Shown piece after piece: positions 11,725 to 23,289 of a stretch of 64,000 nucleotides of DNA; the first letter of the stretch is position 1, and each line of letters begins with the position of its first letter. The notes beneath the pieces were generated by a model. The model did not search any database and had not been told where the DNA came from. It was given only the letters and a program-made list of their open reading frames with translations. Source of the stretch: Arachis hypogaea (lineage: Eukaryota > Streptophyta > Magnoliopsida > Fabales > Fabaceae); contig NC_092048.1 in NCBI RefSeq assembly GCF_003086295.3, forward strand, positions 112,794,276-112,858,275, given 5' to 3'. The position numbers were made by a program, and so were the translations under genes.

Positions 11725-13920
11725 ATGGCAGCCGAAAATAATAATAATGCAAGGAGGATTCTTGGTGACTTTACTGCACCTAATTCCAATTTACATGGAA
11801 GAAGCATCTCAATCCCTGCCATTGGAGCAAACAATTTTGAGCTTAAACCTCAATTAGTGTCTCTGATGCAACAGAACTGCAAGTTTCATGGACTTCCATC
11901 TGAAGATCCTTTTCAGTTCTTAACTGAATTCTTGCAGATATGTGATACTGTTAAGACCAATGGGCTTGATCCCGAGGTCTACAGGCTTATGCTTTTCCCG
12001 TTTGCTGTAAGAGACAGAGCTAGCGTGTGGTTGGACTCTCAACCCAAAGATAGCCTGAACTCTTGGGATAAGCTGGTCACGGCTTTCTTAGCCAAGTTCT
12101 TTCCTCCTCAAAAGCTCAGTAAGCTTAGAGTAGATGTTCAAACCTTCAGACAGAAAGAAGGTGAATCCCTCTATGAAGCTTGGGAAAGATATAAGCAACT
12201 GACCAAAAAGTGTCCTTCTGACATGCTTTCAGAATGGACCATCCTGGATATATTCTATGATGGTCTGTCTGAATTAGCTAAGATGTCATTGGATACTTCT
12301 GCAGGTGAATCCATTCACCTAAAGAAAACGCCTGCAGAAGCTCAAGAACTCATTGACATGGTTGCTAATAACCAGTTTATGTACACTTCTGAGAGGAATC
12401 CTGTGAGTAATGGGACGCCTCAGAAGAAGGGAGTTCTTGAAATTGATACTCTGAATGCCATATTGGCTCAGAATAAAATATTAACTCAGCAAGTCAATAT
12501 GATTTCCCAGAGTCTGAATGGAATGCAAGCTGCATCCAACAGTACTCAAGAGGCATCTTCTGAAGAAGAAGCTTATGATCCTGAGAATCCTGCAATAGCA
12601 GAGGTGAATTACATGAGTGAACCATATGGAAATACCTATAATCCCTCATGGAGAAATCACCCAAATCTTTCATGGAAGGATCAACAAAAGCCTCAACAAG
12701 GCTTTAATAATGGTGAAAGAAATAGGTTTAGCAATAGCAAGCCTTTTCCATCATCCACTCAGCAAAAGACAGAGAATTCTTAGCAGAATCTATCTAGCTT
12801 AGCAAATTTAGTCTCTGATCTATCTAAGGCCACTCTAAGTTTCATGAATGAAACAAGGTCTTCCATTAGAAATCTGGAAGCACAAGTGGGCCAGCTGAGT
12901 AAAAGAATCACTGAAACCCCTCCTAGTACTCTCCCAAGCAATACAGAAGAAAATCCAAAAGGAGAGTGCAAGGCCATTGAAATGACCATCATGGCCGAAT
13001 CCAAGGAGGAAGGGGAGGATGTGAATCCCAAGGAGGAAGACCTCCTGGGATGTCCAGTGATCAACAAGGAGTTTCCCTTTGAGGAACCAAAGGAATCTGA
13101 GGCTCATTTAGAGACCATAGAGATTCCATTGAACCTCCTTATGCCCTTCATGAGCTCTGATGAGTATTCTTCTTCTGAAGAGAATGAGGATGTTACTGAA
13201 GATCAAGTTGCCAAGTACCTTGGTGCAATCATGAAGATGAATGCCAAACTATTTGGTAATGAGACTTGGGGAGATGAACCTCCCCTGTTCACCAATGAAC
13301 TAAATGTATTGGATCAACTGAGATTGCCTCAGAAGAAACAGGATCCTGGAAAGTTCCTAATACCTTGTACCATAGGCACCATGACCTTTGAGAAGGCTCT
13401 ATGTGACCTTGGATCAGGAATAAACCTCATGCCACTCTCTGTAATGGAGAAACTGGGAATCTTTGAGGTGCAAGCTGCTAGAATCTCATTAGAGATGGCA
13501 GACAATTCAAGAAAAGAGGCTTATGGTCAGGTAGAGGACGTGTCAGTAAAGGTTGAAGGCCTTTACATCCCTGCTGATTTCATAATCCTAGACACTGGGA
13601 AGGAAGAGGATGAAGCCATCATCCTTGGAAGACCCTTCCTAGCCACAGCAAGAACTGTGATTGATGTGGACAGAGGAGAATTGATCCTTCAACTAAATGA
13701 GGACAATCTTATGTTTAAAACTCAAGGATCTATCTCTGTAACCATGGAGAAGAAGCATGAAAAGCTTCTCTCACTGCAGAGTCAACCAGAGCCCCCACAG
13801 TCAAACTCTAAGTTTGGTGTTGGGAGGCCACAACCAAACTCTAAGTTTGGTGTTGAAATCCCATATCCAAACTCTAAGTTTGGTGTTGAGAAGTCTCAAC
13901 AATGCTCTGAACATCTGTGA
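11725..13920 (+). pseudogene. gag-protease polyprotein of element 1b, one in-frame amber codon
   Basis: A single frame of 732 codons from ATG 11725 to TGA 13918-13920 is broken once, by TAG at 12781-12783 (codon 353). Element 1c has a lysine there, so this is a point mutation. The N-terminal third is a retrotransposon gag domain (about residues 50-220, with RDRASVWL, AKFFPPQKL, FRQKEGESLYEAWERYK). A linker with polar and acidic stretches follows. An aspartic protease lies around residues 540-650, with active-site block CDLGSGINLMPLSV and the downstream ILGRPFL block. No zinc knuckle, reverse transcriptase, RNase H or integrase follows. The C terminus carries three NSKFGV repeats. Confidence 0.85.
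13800..13885 (+). repeat. Three tandem AACTCTAAGTTTGGTGTTG units at the end of the protease ORF
   Basis: Units of about 33 bp, each containing the family-1 motif AAGTTTGGTGTTG that also abuts the 3' LTR. They encode the peptide repeat NSKFGV. Element 1c keeps one or two degenerate copies (reverse, about 19727-19760). Confidence 0.75.
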
Positions 13921-14123
13921 GGCTCCATGAGATCTCACTGTCAAGCTATTGACATTAAAGAAGCACTTGTTAGGAGGCAACCCAATTTTTATTTTATTTT
14001 CATTCCTATTGTTCTTTCATGTTTTATTAGGTTCATGATCATGTGGAGTCACAAAATAAATAGAAAAATTAAAAACAGAATCAAAAACAGCAGAAGAAAA
14101 ATCACACCCTGGAGGAAGGGCTT

Positions 14124-14369
14124 ACTGGCGTTTAAACGCCAGTAAGGAGCATCTGGCTAGCGTTCAACACCAGAACAGAGCATGGATCTGGAGTTGAACG
14201 CCAAAAACAAGCAGCATCCTGGTGTTCAGACGCCAGGAATGCACACTGAGGAAAGCTGGCGCTGAACGCCAAAAACAAGCATAGAACTGGCGTTCAACGC
14301 CAGAAACATGCTGCATCTGGGCGTTGAATGCCCAGAACAAGCATCAATTCGGCGTTTAAACGCCAGAAT
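14124..14369 (+). repeat. Internal palindrome array of element 1b
   Basis: About eight copies of CTGGCGTTTAAACGCCAG-like units with variable spacers of 10-30 bp. Some are perfect palindromes (GGCGTTTAAACGCC). The same unit type is found in the LTRs of this family. Confidence 0.85.
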
Positions 14370-14725
14370 TGCATGCAAAGGCATTTTACATGCCTTAATG
14401 GTGCAGGGATGTAAATCCTTGACACCTCAGGATCTGTGGATCCCACAGGATCATCTCAGTATCTGTGGACCCCACAGGATCCCCACTACCTCCACTCATC
14501 CTCTCCCCTCTTCTCATTCATCCTCTCTTCCCAATAAACACCTTTCCCCAAAATCCTTCACCAATGACCTCAATCTCTCTCTTCCCTATTACCTATTCAC
14601 CACTCACATCCATCCACTCTTCCCCATAAACCTACCTCATAAACCCCACCTACCTTCAAAATTCAAAATCACTTTCCAACCCAAACCCACCCCATATGGC
14701 CGAACCTTAACCCCTCTCCCTCCAC

Positions 14726-14733
14726 TATATAAA
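14726..14733 (+). promoter_or_regulatory. Putative internal TATA promoter upstream of T32 ORF (1b)
   Basis: TATATAAA lies in a C-rich context, 189 bp before the T32 start codon, followed by a CA-rich stretch typical of plant transcription starts. In 1c TATAAATA lies in the same place (19149-19156, reverse, about 194 bp before its start codon). Conservation in two diverged copies supports a promoter, but transcription is not shown. Confidence 0.5.
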
Positions 14734-14851
14734 CCTCTCCATTCTTCTTCATTCTCACACAACACAACCCTCTCATCCCCTTCTTGGCCAAAACACAACC
14801 CTCTCTCCCTCTCTTCCATATCTTCTTCTTCTTCTTCTTTTCTTTCTTCTC

Positions 14852-14886
14852 TTGCTCGAGGGCGAGCAATATTCTAAGTTTGGTGT
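14852..14886 (+). promoter_or_regulatory. Hairpin plus G/T motif, central copy (1b)
   Basis: TTGCTCG (14852-14858) pairs over 7 bp with CGAGCAA (14863-14869) around AGGG. The spacer TATTCT is followed by AAGTTTGGTGT, 35 bp before the T32 ATG. The architecture matches the module at the 3' LTR (205-242) but the stem bases are different. Confidence 0.6.
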
Positions 14887-14921
14887 GGTAAAAGGATAAG
14901 CTTTTTATTTTTCCATTACCA

Positions 14922-15605
14922 TTGATGGCACCTAAGACCGGAGAATCCTCTAGAAAAGGGAAAGGGAAGACAAAAGCTTCCACCTCCGAGTCATGGGAGA
15001 TGGAAAGATTCATCTCCAAAGCCCATCAAGACCACTTCTATGATGTTGTGGCCAAGAAGAAGGTGATCCCCGAGGTCCCTTTCAAACTCAAGAAAAATGA
15101 GTATCCGGAGATCCGACATGAGATCCAAAGAAGAGGTTGAGAAGTTCTAACAAACCCCATCTAACAAGTCGGAATTCTAATGGTTCAAGAGTTCTATGCT
15201 AATGCATGGATCACTAGGAACCATGATCAAAGTAAAAACCTGAACCCAAAGAATTATCTCACCATGATTCGGGGGAAATACTTAGATTTTAGTCCAGAAA
15301 TTGTGAGGTTGGCGTTCAAGTTGCCAATGATGGAAGAGAACGCACGCCCCTACACAAGGAGAGTCAACTTTGATCAAAGGTTGGATCAAGTCCTCATGAA
15401 CATATGTGTGAAAGGAGCTCAATGGAAGATTGACTCAAAAGGCAAACCGGTTCAACTGAGAAGACTGGACCTTAAGCCTGTAGCTAGAGGATGGTTGGAG
15501 TTCATTCAACGCTCAATCATTCCCACTAGCAACCGGTCTGAAGTTACTATAGACCGGGCCATCATGATCCATAGCATCATGATTGGAGAAGAGGTGGAGG
15601 TTCAT
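14922..15605 (+). pseudogene. T32-type (putative plant transposon protein) ORF of 1b, two stops and truncated
   Basis: It starts MAPKTGESSRKGKGK at 14922 and aligns codon for codon with the longer ORF of 1c (18955-18176, reverse). Two nonsense codons are visible: TGA at 15138-15140 where 1c has Trp, and TAA shortly after (15162-15164) where 1c has Gln. Both are explained by single transitions. The frame then runs through VQEFYANAW, LDFSPE, the Leu/Trp-rich LKPVARGWLEFI segment and SEVTIDRAIMIHSIMIGE. It stops matching at about 15605, where a reversed LTR begins. Function unknown; basic N terminus, no membrane segment. Confidence 0.7.
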
Positions 15606-15617
15606 CCAGATCAAAGA

Positions 15618-16695
15618 AGATCCTACTCGGAATACCACAGACAAAGTTTAGACTTTTTGGATCTCAGGAATGGCCATCCATGGGTTCTAACTTATACCAC
15701 GAAGATTCTAATATCTCGGACTCGGTCCTCTGTATTAGATATCTAAGAGATACTCATTCTAGCTTGTTTACATGTAGAACGGAAGTGTTTGTCAGGCACG
15801 CGTTCATAAGTGAGAATGATGATGAGCGTCACATAATCATCACATCCATCATGTTCTTGGGTGCGAATGGATATCTTAGAAGCGGAATAAGTTGGATTGA
15901 ATATAAAACAGTAGTACTTTGCATTAAATCATGAGGAACAGCAGAGCTCCACACCTTAATCTATGGAATGCAAAAACTCTACCGTTGAAAAATACATAAG
16001 TGAAAGGTTCAGGCATGGCCGAATGGCCAGCCCCCATGATCTAAGAACTAGACGTCCCAAGATGTCTAATACAATAGTAAAAAGTCCTATTTATACTAAA
16101 CTAGTTACTAGGGTTTACAGAAGTAAGTAATTGATGCATAAATCCACTTCTGGGGCCCACTTGGTGTGTACTTGGGCTGAGCTTAAAGTTTATACGTGTA
16201 GAGGCTTCTTTTGGAGTTGAACGCCAAGTTGTAACGTGTTTTTGGCATTCAACTCTGGTTTGTGACGTGTTTCTGGCGTTTAACTCCAGACTGCAGCATA
16301 GAACTGGCGTTCAACGCCCTTTTGCGTCGTCTAAACTCAGGCAAAGTATAGACTATTATATATTTCTGGAAAGCCCTGGATGTCTACTTTCCAACGCTGT
16401 TGAGAGCGCGCCTTTTGGAGTTCTGTAGCTCCAGAAAATCCACTTTGAGTGCAGGAAGGTCAGAATCCAACAGCATCAGCAGTCCTTCTTCAACCTCTGA
16501 ATTTGATTTTTGCTCAAGTCCCTCAATTTCAGCCAGAAAATACCTGAAATCACAGAAAAATATACAAATTCATAGTAAAGTCCAGAAATGTGAATTTAAC
16601 ATAAAAACTAATAAAAACATCCCTAAAAGTAACTAGATTCTACTAAAAACATACTAAAAACAATGCCAAAAAGCGTATAAATTATCCGCTCATCA
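15618..16695 (-). repeat. 3' LTR of element 1c, reverse, lacking its 3' part
   Basis: The reverse complement starts TGATGAGCGG (end at 16695) and runs about 1080 bp before the break at 15618, so roughly the last 600 bp of the LTR are absent. It contains the TATA box (16088-16095, reverse) and the palindrome array (16213-16315). About 12 bp of filler (15606-15617) separate it from the T32 fragment of 1b. Its sequence subtype matches the 1b LTR at 8008 better than the 1c 5' LTR. Confidence 0.8.
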
Positions 16696-18175
16696 CAACA
16701 CCAAACTTAAATTGTTGTTTGTCCCCAAGCAACTAAAAATCAAATAGGATAAAAAGAAGAGAATATACTATAAATTCCAAAATATCAATGAAACATAGCC
16801 CCAATCAGATGATCGGGACTTGTAACTTTTTGTCTCTTGAATAGTTTTGGCATCTCACTTTATCCTTTGAAGTTCTGAATGATTGGCATCCATAGGAACT
16901 CAGAATTTAGATAGTGTTATTGATTCTCCTAGTTCAGTATGTTGATTTTTGAACACAACTATTTTATGAGTCTTGGCCGTGACCCTAAGCATTTTATTTT
17001 CCAGTATTACCACCGGATACATAAATGCCATAGACACATAACTGGGTGAACCTTTTCAGATTATGACTCAGCTTTGCTAGAGCCCCCAGTTAGAGGTGCC
17101 CAGAGCTCTTAAGCACACTCTTTTTTGCTTTGGACCACGACTTTAACCGGTCAGTCTCAAGCTTTTCACTTGACACCTTCACGCCACAAGAACATGGTTA
17201 AGGACAGCTCGATTTAGCCGCTTAGGCCAGGATTTTATTCCTTTGGGCCCTCCTATCCATTAATGCTCAAAGCTTTGTATCCTTTTTACCCTTGCCTTTT
17301 AGTTTAAAGGATTATTGGCTTTTTCTGCTTGCTTTTTTTTTATTTTTTGCCATTTTTTTGCCTTTTTCTCGCAAGCTTTTGCTTTTCACTGCTTTTTCTT
17401 GCTTCAAGAATCAATTTTATGATTTTTCAGATTATCAATAACATTTCTCTTTTTTCATTATTCTTTCAAGAGCCAACAATTTTAACATTCATAAACTTTA
17501 CTGTAAAAAATATGTACTGTTCAGGCATTCATTCAGAAAACAAAAAGTATTGCCACCACATCAAAATAATTAAACTATTTTCAAGATAGAATTTGAAATT
17601 CATGTACTTCTTTTTCTTTTTCAGAAAATATTTTTTATTTAAGAAAGGTGAAGGATTCATAGGACATTCATAGCTTTGAGGCATAGACACTAAACACTAA
17701 TGATCATGTAATAAAGACAAAAACATAGACAAAACATAAAGCATAGAAACTGAAAAACAGAAAGATAAGAACAAGGAAATTAAAGAACGGGTCCACCTTA
17801 GTGGCGGCAGCTAGTTCTTCCACTTGAAGATCTTATGGAGTGCTTGAGCTCCTCAATGTCTCTTCCTTGCCTTTGTTGCTCTTCCCTCATGGCTCTTTTG
17901 GTCCTCTCTGATTTCATGGAGGATGATGGAGTGCTCTTGGTGCTCCACTCTTAATTGCTCCATGTTGGAACTCAAATCTCCTAAAGAGGTGTTTAGTTAC
18001 TCCCAATAGTTTTGTGGAAGAAAGTATATCCCTTGAGGTATCTCAGGGATTTCTTGATGAGGAATTTTCTCATGCTCTTGTTGAGGTCCATGAGTGGGCT
18101 CTCTTGTTTGATCCATCCTCTTTTTAATGATGGGTTTGTCCTCTTCAATGAGGATATCTTCCTCTATGACAATTC
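16696..18175 (-). mobile_element. 3' internal region of element 1c
   Basis: Next to the LTR is the terminal hairpin and G/T motif (16697-16733; stem GTTGCTTG with one mismatch, loop GGGA). It is followed by AT-rich, T-tract-rich non-coding sequence to about 17790. From 17800 to 18175 the reverse strand encodes decayed continuation of the T32 protein (a QQRQGRDIEELKHS-like stretch, Glu/Gln/Arg-rich, probably coiled coil) with several stops. Confidence 0.6.
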
Positions 18176-18955
18176 CTACTGAATTGCATAGGTTACAGAT
18201 GAGATGAGGAAGGCTAACCTTGCCAAAGTGGAGGGTTTGTCTGCCACCTTATATAGTTCTAGAGGTATGATCTCATGAACTTCTACTTGCTCTCCAATCA
18301 TGATACTATGGATCATGATAGCCCAGTCTATTGTAACTTCAGATCGGTTGCTAGTACGGATGATAGAGCATTGGATGAACTCTAACCATCCTCTAGCCAC
18401 AGGCTTGAGGTCAAGCCTTCTCAGTTGAACCAGCTTGCCTTTGAAGTCTCTCTTCCATTGAGCTCCTTCCACACAGATGTCCATGAGGACTTGATCCAAC
18501 CTTTGATCAAAGTTGACCTTTCTAGTAAAAGGATGAGGATCTCCTTGCATCACTGGCAAGTTAAATGCCAACCTCACATTTTCCGGACTGAAATCCAAGT
18601 ATTTTCCCCGAACTATTGTGAGCCAATTCCTTGGGTTCGAGTTCATACTTTGATCATGGTTCTTAGTGATCCATGCATTAGCATAGAACTCTTGAACCAT
18701 TAAGATTCTGACTTGTTGGATGGGGTTGGTGAGAGCTTCCCAACCTCTTCTTCGAACTTCACGTCGGATCTCCGGATATTCACTCTTTTTGAGCATGAAG
18801 GGGACTTCAGGAATCACCCTTTTCTTGGCCACAACTTCATAGAAGTGGTCTTGATGGACCTTTGAGATGAATCTCTCCATCTTCCATGACTCGGAGGTAG
18901 AAGCAATTGCCTTCCCTTTCCTCTTTCTAGAGGTTTCTCCGGCCTTAGGTGCCAT
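18176..18955 (-). CDS. T32-type (putative plant transposon protein) ORF of element 1c
   Basis: An open frame of 259 codons starting MAPKAGETSRKRKGK. It has a basic, Ser/Lys-rich N terminus (residues 1-25), then a globular part with VQEFYANAW (about 85-95), VRGKYLDFSPENV, a Trp/Leu block LDLKPVARGWLEF and SEVTIDWAIMIHSIMIGEQVEVH. It resembles the domain Pfam calls putative plant transposon protein (Transposase_32, from memory), often found in legume LTR elements downstream of gag-pol; its function is not established. It stops at TAG 18176-18178, and homologous sequence continues downstream, so the original protein was probably longer. A TATA box (19149-19156) and the central hairpin module (18996-19030) precede it. 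Confidence 0.65.
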   Translation of the reverse strand: MAPKAGETSRKRKGKAIASTSESWKMERFISKVHQDHFYEVVAKKRVIPEVPFMLKKSEYPEIRREVRRRGWEALTNPIQQVRILMVQEFYANAWITKNHDQSMNSNPRNWLTIVRGKYLDFSPENVRLAFNLPVMQGDPHPFTRKVNFDQRLDQVLMDICVEGAQWKRDFKGKLVQLRRLDLKPVARGWLEFIQCSIIRTSNRSEVTIDWAIMIHSIMIGEQVEVHEIIPLELYKVADKPSTLARLAFLISSVTYAIQ

Positions 18956-18995
18956 TAATGGTTATGGAAAAATAAAAAGTAGAGCTTTTTCCCAT

Positions 18996-19030
18996 ACCAA
19001 ACTTAAAAGGTTTGCTCCTACTCGAGCAAA
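18996..19030 (-). promoter_or_regulatory. Hairpin plus G/T motif, central copy (1c)
   Basis: On the reverse strand TTTGCTC (19030-19024) pairs with GAGCAAA (19017-19011) around a 6-nt loop. AAGTTTGGT (19004-18996) follows. It sits 40 bp before the T32 start codon, as in 1b. Confidence 0.5.
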
Positions 19031-19148
19031 AAAAAAGAGAGAAAGGAGGAGAAGAAGAAGAAATGGAGGGGATAGATGGGTGTGTTGGATTCGGCCAAGG
19101 GGGGTTTAAGTGTTTATGAAATGTGAAATTGAAGGTGGTAAGGAGGGG

Positions 19149-19156
19149 TATTTATA
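19149..19156 (-). promoter_or_regulatory. Putative internal TATA promoter upstream of T32 ORF (1c)
   Basis: TATAAATA on the reverse strand, about 194 bp upstream of the T32 ATG (18955). It lies in a long G/A-rich (forward) tract equivalent to the C-rich tract of 1b. Confidence 0.45.
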
Positions 19157-19695
19157 GGGTAAGAGAGAGAGGGAAGTCGTGTATGAAGGGGTTGGGTTTG
19201 GGAGGGAAATATTTTGAATTTTAATGGTGAGGTAGGTGGGATTTTATGATGGGTTTTTGGGGAGTAGTGGATAGATGTGAGTGGTGAAGAGGGTAGGATT
19301 TGATAGGTGAGTGGTGTTTGGAGAATGGGTATTGATGTGATTGGTCAAGGATATTTGGGGAAGAGTGTTATGGAAAGGTGTGAAGAGGAGAGAAGAAGAG
19401 AGTTAGGGTAGGTGGAAATCCTGTGGGGTTCACAGATCCTGAGGTGTCAAGGAATTCTGGTCCCTGCACCTCTCTAGCATTTAAACGCCCTCTGTGTGCC
19501 ATTTTTGGCGTTTAACGCCATCTCTGCTACCTTTTCTAGCATTAAACACCAGGCTGAACATCTACCTAAAGAAAACATAAAATAACAATGGAAAACAAAT
19601 GTCTATAAAAATAAATATAATTAAATAACATTAGGTTGCCTCCCAATAAGCGTTTCTTTAATGTCAATAGCTTGACAGTGAGCTCTTAGAGAGCT

Positions 19696-22600
19696 TCACA
19701 GAGACTCAGAGCTTAATGGTGGCCTCCCAACACCAAACTTAGAAGTTGAGTGTGGGGGCTCTGTTTGACTCTGTATTGAGAGAAGCTTTTCATGCTTCCT
19801 TTCCATGGTTACAGAAGAAGATCCTTGAGCCTTAAACATAAGGTGGTCCTTATTCAATTGAAGGACTAACTCTCCTCTGTCCACATCAATCACAGCCCTT
19901 GCTGTGGCTAGGAAGGGTCTTCCAAGGATGATGGATTCATCCTCATCCTTCCCAGTGTCTAGGATTATGAAATCAGCAGGGATGTACAGGCCTTCAACCT
20001 TTACTAAGACATCCTCTACAAGTCCATAAGCCTGTTTCATTGACTTGTCTGCCATCTCTAATGAGATTCTTGCAGCTTGTACATCAAAAATCCTTCGTTT
20101 CTCCATTACAGAGAGTGGCATAAGGTTTATACCTGACCCCAGGTCACACAGAGCCTTCTCAAAGGTCATGGTGCCTATGGTACAGGGTATTAAGAATTTT
20201 TCAGGATTCGATTTCTTCTGAGGTAATTTCAGTTGAACCAAAGCATTCAGCTCATTGATGAGCAATGGAGGTTCATCCTCCCAAGTCTCATTACCAAATA
20301 ACATGGCATTCAGCTTCATGATTACTCCTAGATGCTGAGCTACTTGTTCTTCAACAATATCTTCATCTTCTTCAGAGGAAGAATACTTATCAGAGCTGGT
20401 GAATTACAACAATAAGTTCCATGGAATTTCTATGGTCTCTATATGAGCCTCAGATTCCTTTGGTTCCTCAATAGGGAACTCCTTATTGGTCAGTGGACGT
20501 CCATTGAGGTCCTCCTCACTGGAAATCACTGCCTCTTCCTCCTCTATAGGTTCGGCCACTTTGGATATGGTTATGGCCTTGCACTCTCTTTTTGGATTCT
20601 CTTCTGTATTACTTCGGAGAGTACTAGGAGGAGTTTCAGTCACTCTTTTACTCAACTGACCCACTTGTGCCTCCAAATTTCTGATGGAGGACCTTGTTTC
20701 AGTTATGAAACTGAGAGTGGTCTTAGATAGATCAGAAACTATGGTTGCTAAGTTGGAGAGGTTCTGCTTAGAATTCTCTGTCTGTTGCTCAGAAGATGAT
20801 GGAAAAAGTTTGCTATTGCCAAACCGAGTTTTCTCACCATTATTATTATGGAAGCCTTGTTGAGGCTTCTGTTGATCATTCCATGAGAAATTTGGATAAT
20901 TCCTCCATGAAGGATGGTAGGTGTTTCCATAGGATTCTCCCATGTAATTCACCTCTTCCATTGCAAGATTCTCAGGGTCATAAGTTTCTCCTTCAAAGGC
21001 GGCCTCTTTAGTACTGCCGAATGCAGCTTGTGTTCTAGTCAGATTCTGAGAAAACATATTGACTTGCTGAGTCAATATTTTATTCTGAGCCAATATAGCA
21101 TTCAGAGTGTCAATATCAAGAACTCCTTTCTTCTGAGTCATTAATAAACCACTATTTTATGGTTTATCTTGTGCTCAATTGAGTGGTTTTTACCAACTCT
21201 TTACCCACTTATTCATACTATTTGCATGGTTTTATATTTCCTTCCTAATTATGTGTTTTGATTGAAAACATGCTTCTTTGATCTTATAATTGCTTATTAT
21301 TAATCCTCTCTTATTACCATTAGATGCCTTGATATGTGTGTTAAGTGTTTACAGATATTATAAGGCAGGAATGGCTTGGAGGATGGGAAGAAAGCATGCA
21401 AAAGTGGAAGGAATGCAAGAAGTTGGAGAAATTGCTAAGCTGTCCAGCCTGACCTCTCTGCACTCAAACGGCTATAACTTTAGCTACAGAGGTCCAAACG
21501 ACGCGGTTCCAGTTGCGTTGGAAAGCTAACGTTCGGGGCTTCGATTTGATATATAATATGTTATAGTTCCCCTGACACTAGGCGACGCGACCGCGTGATC
21601 CATGCGGTCACGTCACAGTGACAGAAATCCAGCGTGGCAAAATTCGAAACCAGCGAATTCTGGACTGTTTTTGACCCAGTTTGCGTCCCAGAAAACACAG
21701 ATTAGAGGCTATAAAGTGGGGAAATACATCCATTCGTGATCAGGCTTTCATATTTACAATTTTAGGGGTAGATGTAGCTTTTAGAGAGAGAGGTTCTCTC
21801 CTCTCTCTTAGGATTAGGATTTAGGATTTCTCTTAGTTTTAGGAGTGACTCTCAATCCCAGGTTCTTTATTTTTATTTACTTTCTCAATTTAATTTATGA
21901 ACTCTATGTTAGAATTGATTTCTTTATTTGATATAATTTGAGGTATTTTCAGACTTATGATTGCTCTCTTTAATTTATTACTGCTCTTTGTGTATCCAAA
22001 TTATTTTCATTCAAGTAGACATTTTTCCCTTTTGGCTTTGGTTGAGTCATTGAAGACACTTGAGTTATCAAACTCATTGTTGATTGAAAATTGGAATTCT
22101 TCAAGAATTAATTCAAGTTCCAATAACTCTAGCCTTTCCCAAGGAAAGACTAGGACCTGAGGAATCAGAATTAATTCATATACTTAACTTACCTGCATAG
22201 TTAGAGGATAACAAAGTGGGAGAAAAATCCAATTCTCATCACAATTGATAAGGATAACCAGGATAGGACTTTCAATTTCTCTTACCTTTCCAAGAGTTTA
22301 GTTTCCAGTTATTTATTTATTTTACTTGTCATTTAAATATATCTGTGCCCATTGCCCAAACTCAACATTCCCCAAAAACACACTTTTTCATAATCAATAA
22401 TAAGAACACCTCCCTGTAATTCCTTGAGAAGATGACCCGAGGTTTAAATACTCGGTTATCAATTTTAAAAAGGGGTTTGTTACTTGTGACAACCAAAACG
22501 TTTGTAGGAAGGGATTTTTGTCGGTTTAGAGACTATATCTACAACACGACTGCTTTTATGACATTCTTTACTGGCAAAAATCCTAACGTCAATCATCCCA

Positions 22601-23285
22601 TTATTCACAGGATTTCTTTCAGAAGTATACATGAACTGGTTATTTACAACCATCTCAATGAGTTCCTGGGCTTCTGCAGGCGTTTTCTTCAGATGAAGAG
22701 ATCCACCAGCAGAGTGGTCCAATGACATCTTGGACAATTCAGACAGACCATCATAGAATATATATAAGATACTCCATTCTGAAAGCATGTCAGAAGGACA
22801 CCTTCTGATCAATTGCTTGTATCTTTTCCAAGCTTCATAGAGGGATTCACCTTCCTTCTGTCTGAAGGTTTGGACTTCCACTCTAAGCTTGCTCAACTTT
22901 TGAGGTGGAAAGAATTTGGCCAAGAAAGTATTGACCAACTTTTCCCAAGAGTTCAAGCTTTCTTTAGGTTGTGAGTCCAACCATATCCTAGCTCTATCTC
23001 TTACAGCAAAAGGAAAAATCATAAGTCTGTAGACCTCGGGATTAACCCCATTGGTCTTAACAGTGTCACAGATTTACAAGAATTCAGCTAAGAATTGATG
23101 AGGATCTTCCAATGGAAGTCCATAAAACTTGCAATTCTGCTGCATTAGAGAAACTAATTGAGGCTTAAACTCAAAGTTGTTTGCTCCAATTGCAGGAATT
23201 GAGATGCTTCTTCCATAGAAGTCAGAAGTTGGTGAAGTAAAGTCACCAAGCACCTTCCTAGCATCTCCACTATTTCGGTTGCCAT
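19696..23285 (-). pseudogene. gag-protease of element 1c, split by a solo LTR and carrying stops
   Basis: Reading on the reverse strand, gag begins near 23285 (MATE), shifts frame near the N terminus, and has a TAA where 1b has Gln (about 23073). It runs through RDRARIWLDSQP, AKFFPPQKLSKLR and FRQKEGESLYEAWKRY to 22597. A 1450-bp LTR (21142-22591) interrupts it within the NPVNNG/TQKKG junction, and the frame resumes at 21141. Another stop (20404-20406) precedes the protease, which has CDLGSGINLMPLSVM and ILGRPFLATAR and ends at 19696. As in 1b, no pol follows. Confidence 0.8.
21142..22591 (+). repeat. Solo LTR of family 2 (element 2b) inside gag of 1c
   Basis: The full-length family-2 LTR runs from TAATAAACC (the TG start mutated to TA) to AACGTCA, 1450 bp. 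It is flanked by GTCAT (21137-21141) and ATCAT (22592-22596), a 5-bp target duplication with one mismatch. No internal region is present, so it formed by LTR-LTR recombination. Its CpG palindromes (21575-21640) are a divergent type (GACCGCGTGATCCATGCGGTC). Calls inside it are not genes. Confidence 0.85.
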
Positions 23286-23289
23286 GTAA

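Larger units (their letters stand above)
13921..14921 (+). mobile_element. Spacer between protease and T32 ORFs of 1b (palindromes, promoter, leader)
   Basis: After the protease stop comes the GGAGGCAACCC motif (about 13972). A palindrome array of GGCGTTNAACGCCAG units follows (14124-14369). Next is a G-poor, C/T/A-rich tract (14410-14850) holding a TATA box at 14726-14733, then a hairpin and G/T motif (14852-14886). An ORF called at 14308-14877 is a composition artefact. No pol sequence is present. Confidence 0.7.
18956..19695 (-). mobile_element. Spacer between protease and T32 ORFs of 1c
   Basis: This is the forward-strand purine-rich tract (19030-19420) that corresponds to the C-rich tract of 1b, with only a few remaining GGCGTTTAACGCC palindromes (19475-19555) and the GGAGGCAACC motif (about 19634-19645, reverse). 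The palindrome array is much shorter than in 1b. No pol sequence. Confidence 0.6.

Noticed and set aside
14124..14369. Regularly repeated palindromes resembling a CRISPR array (also 2938-3347)
   Set aside because: The DNA is plant nuclear, repeat and spacer lengths are irregular, the units are palindromes shared with the LTRs, and no cas-like gene is present.
14308..14877. 189-codon ORF between protease and T32
   Set aside because: Starts in the palindrome array and runs through a G-poor tract that includes the TATA box; the equivalent region of 1c has no matching ORF.
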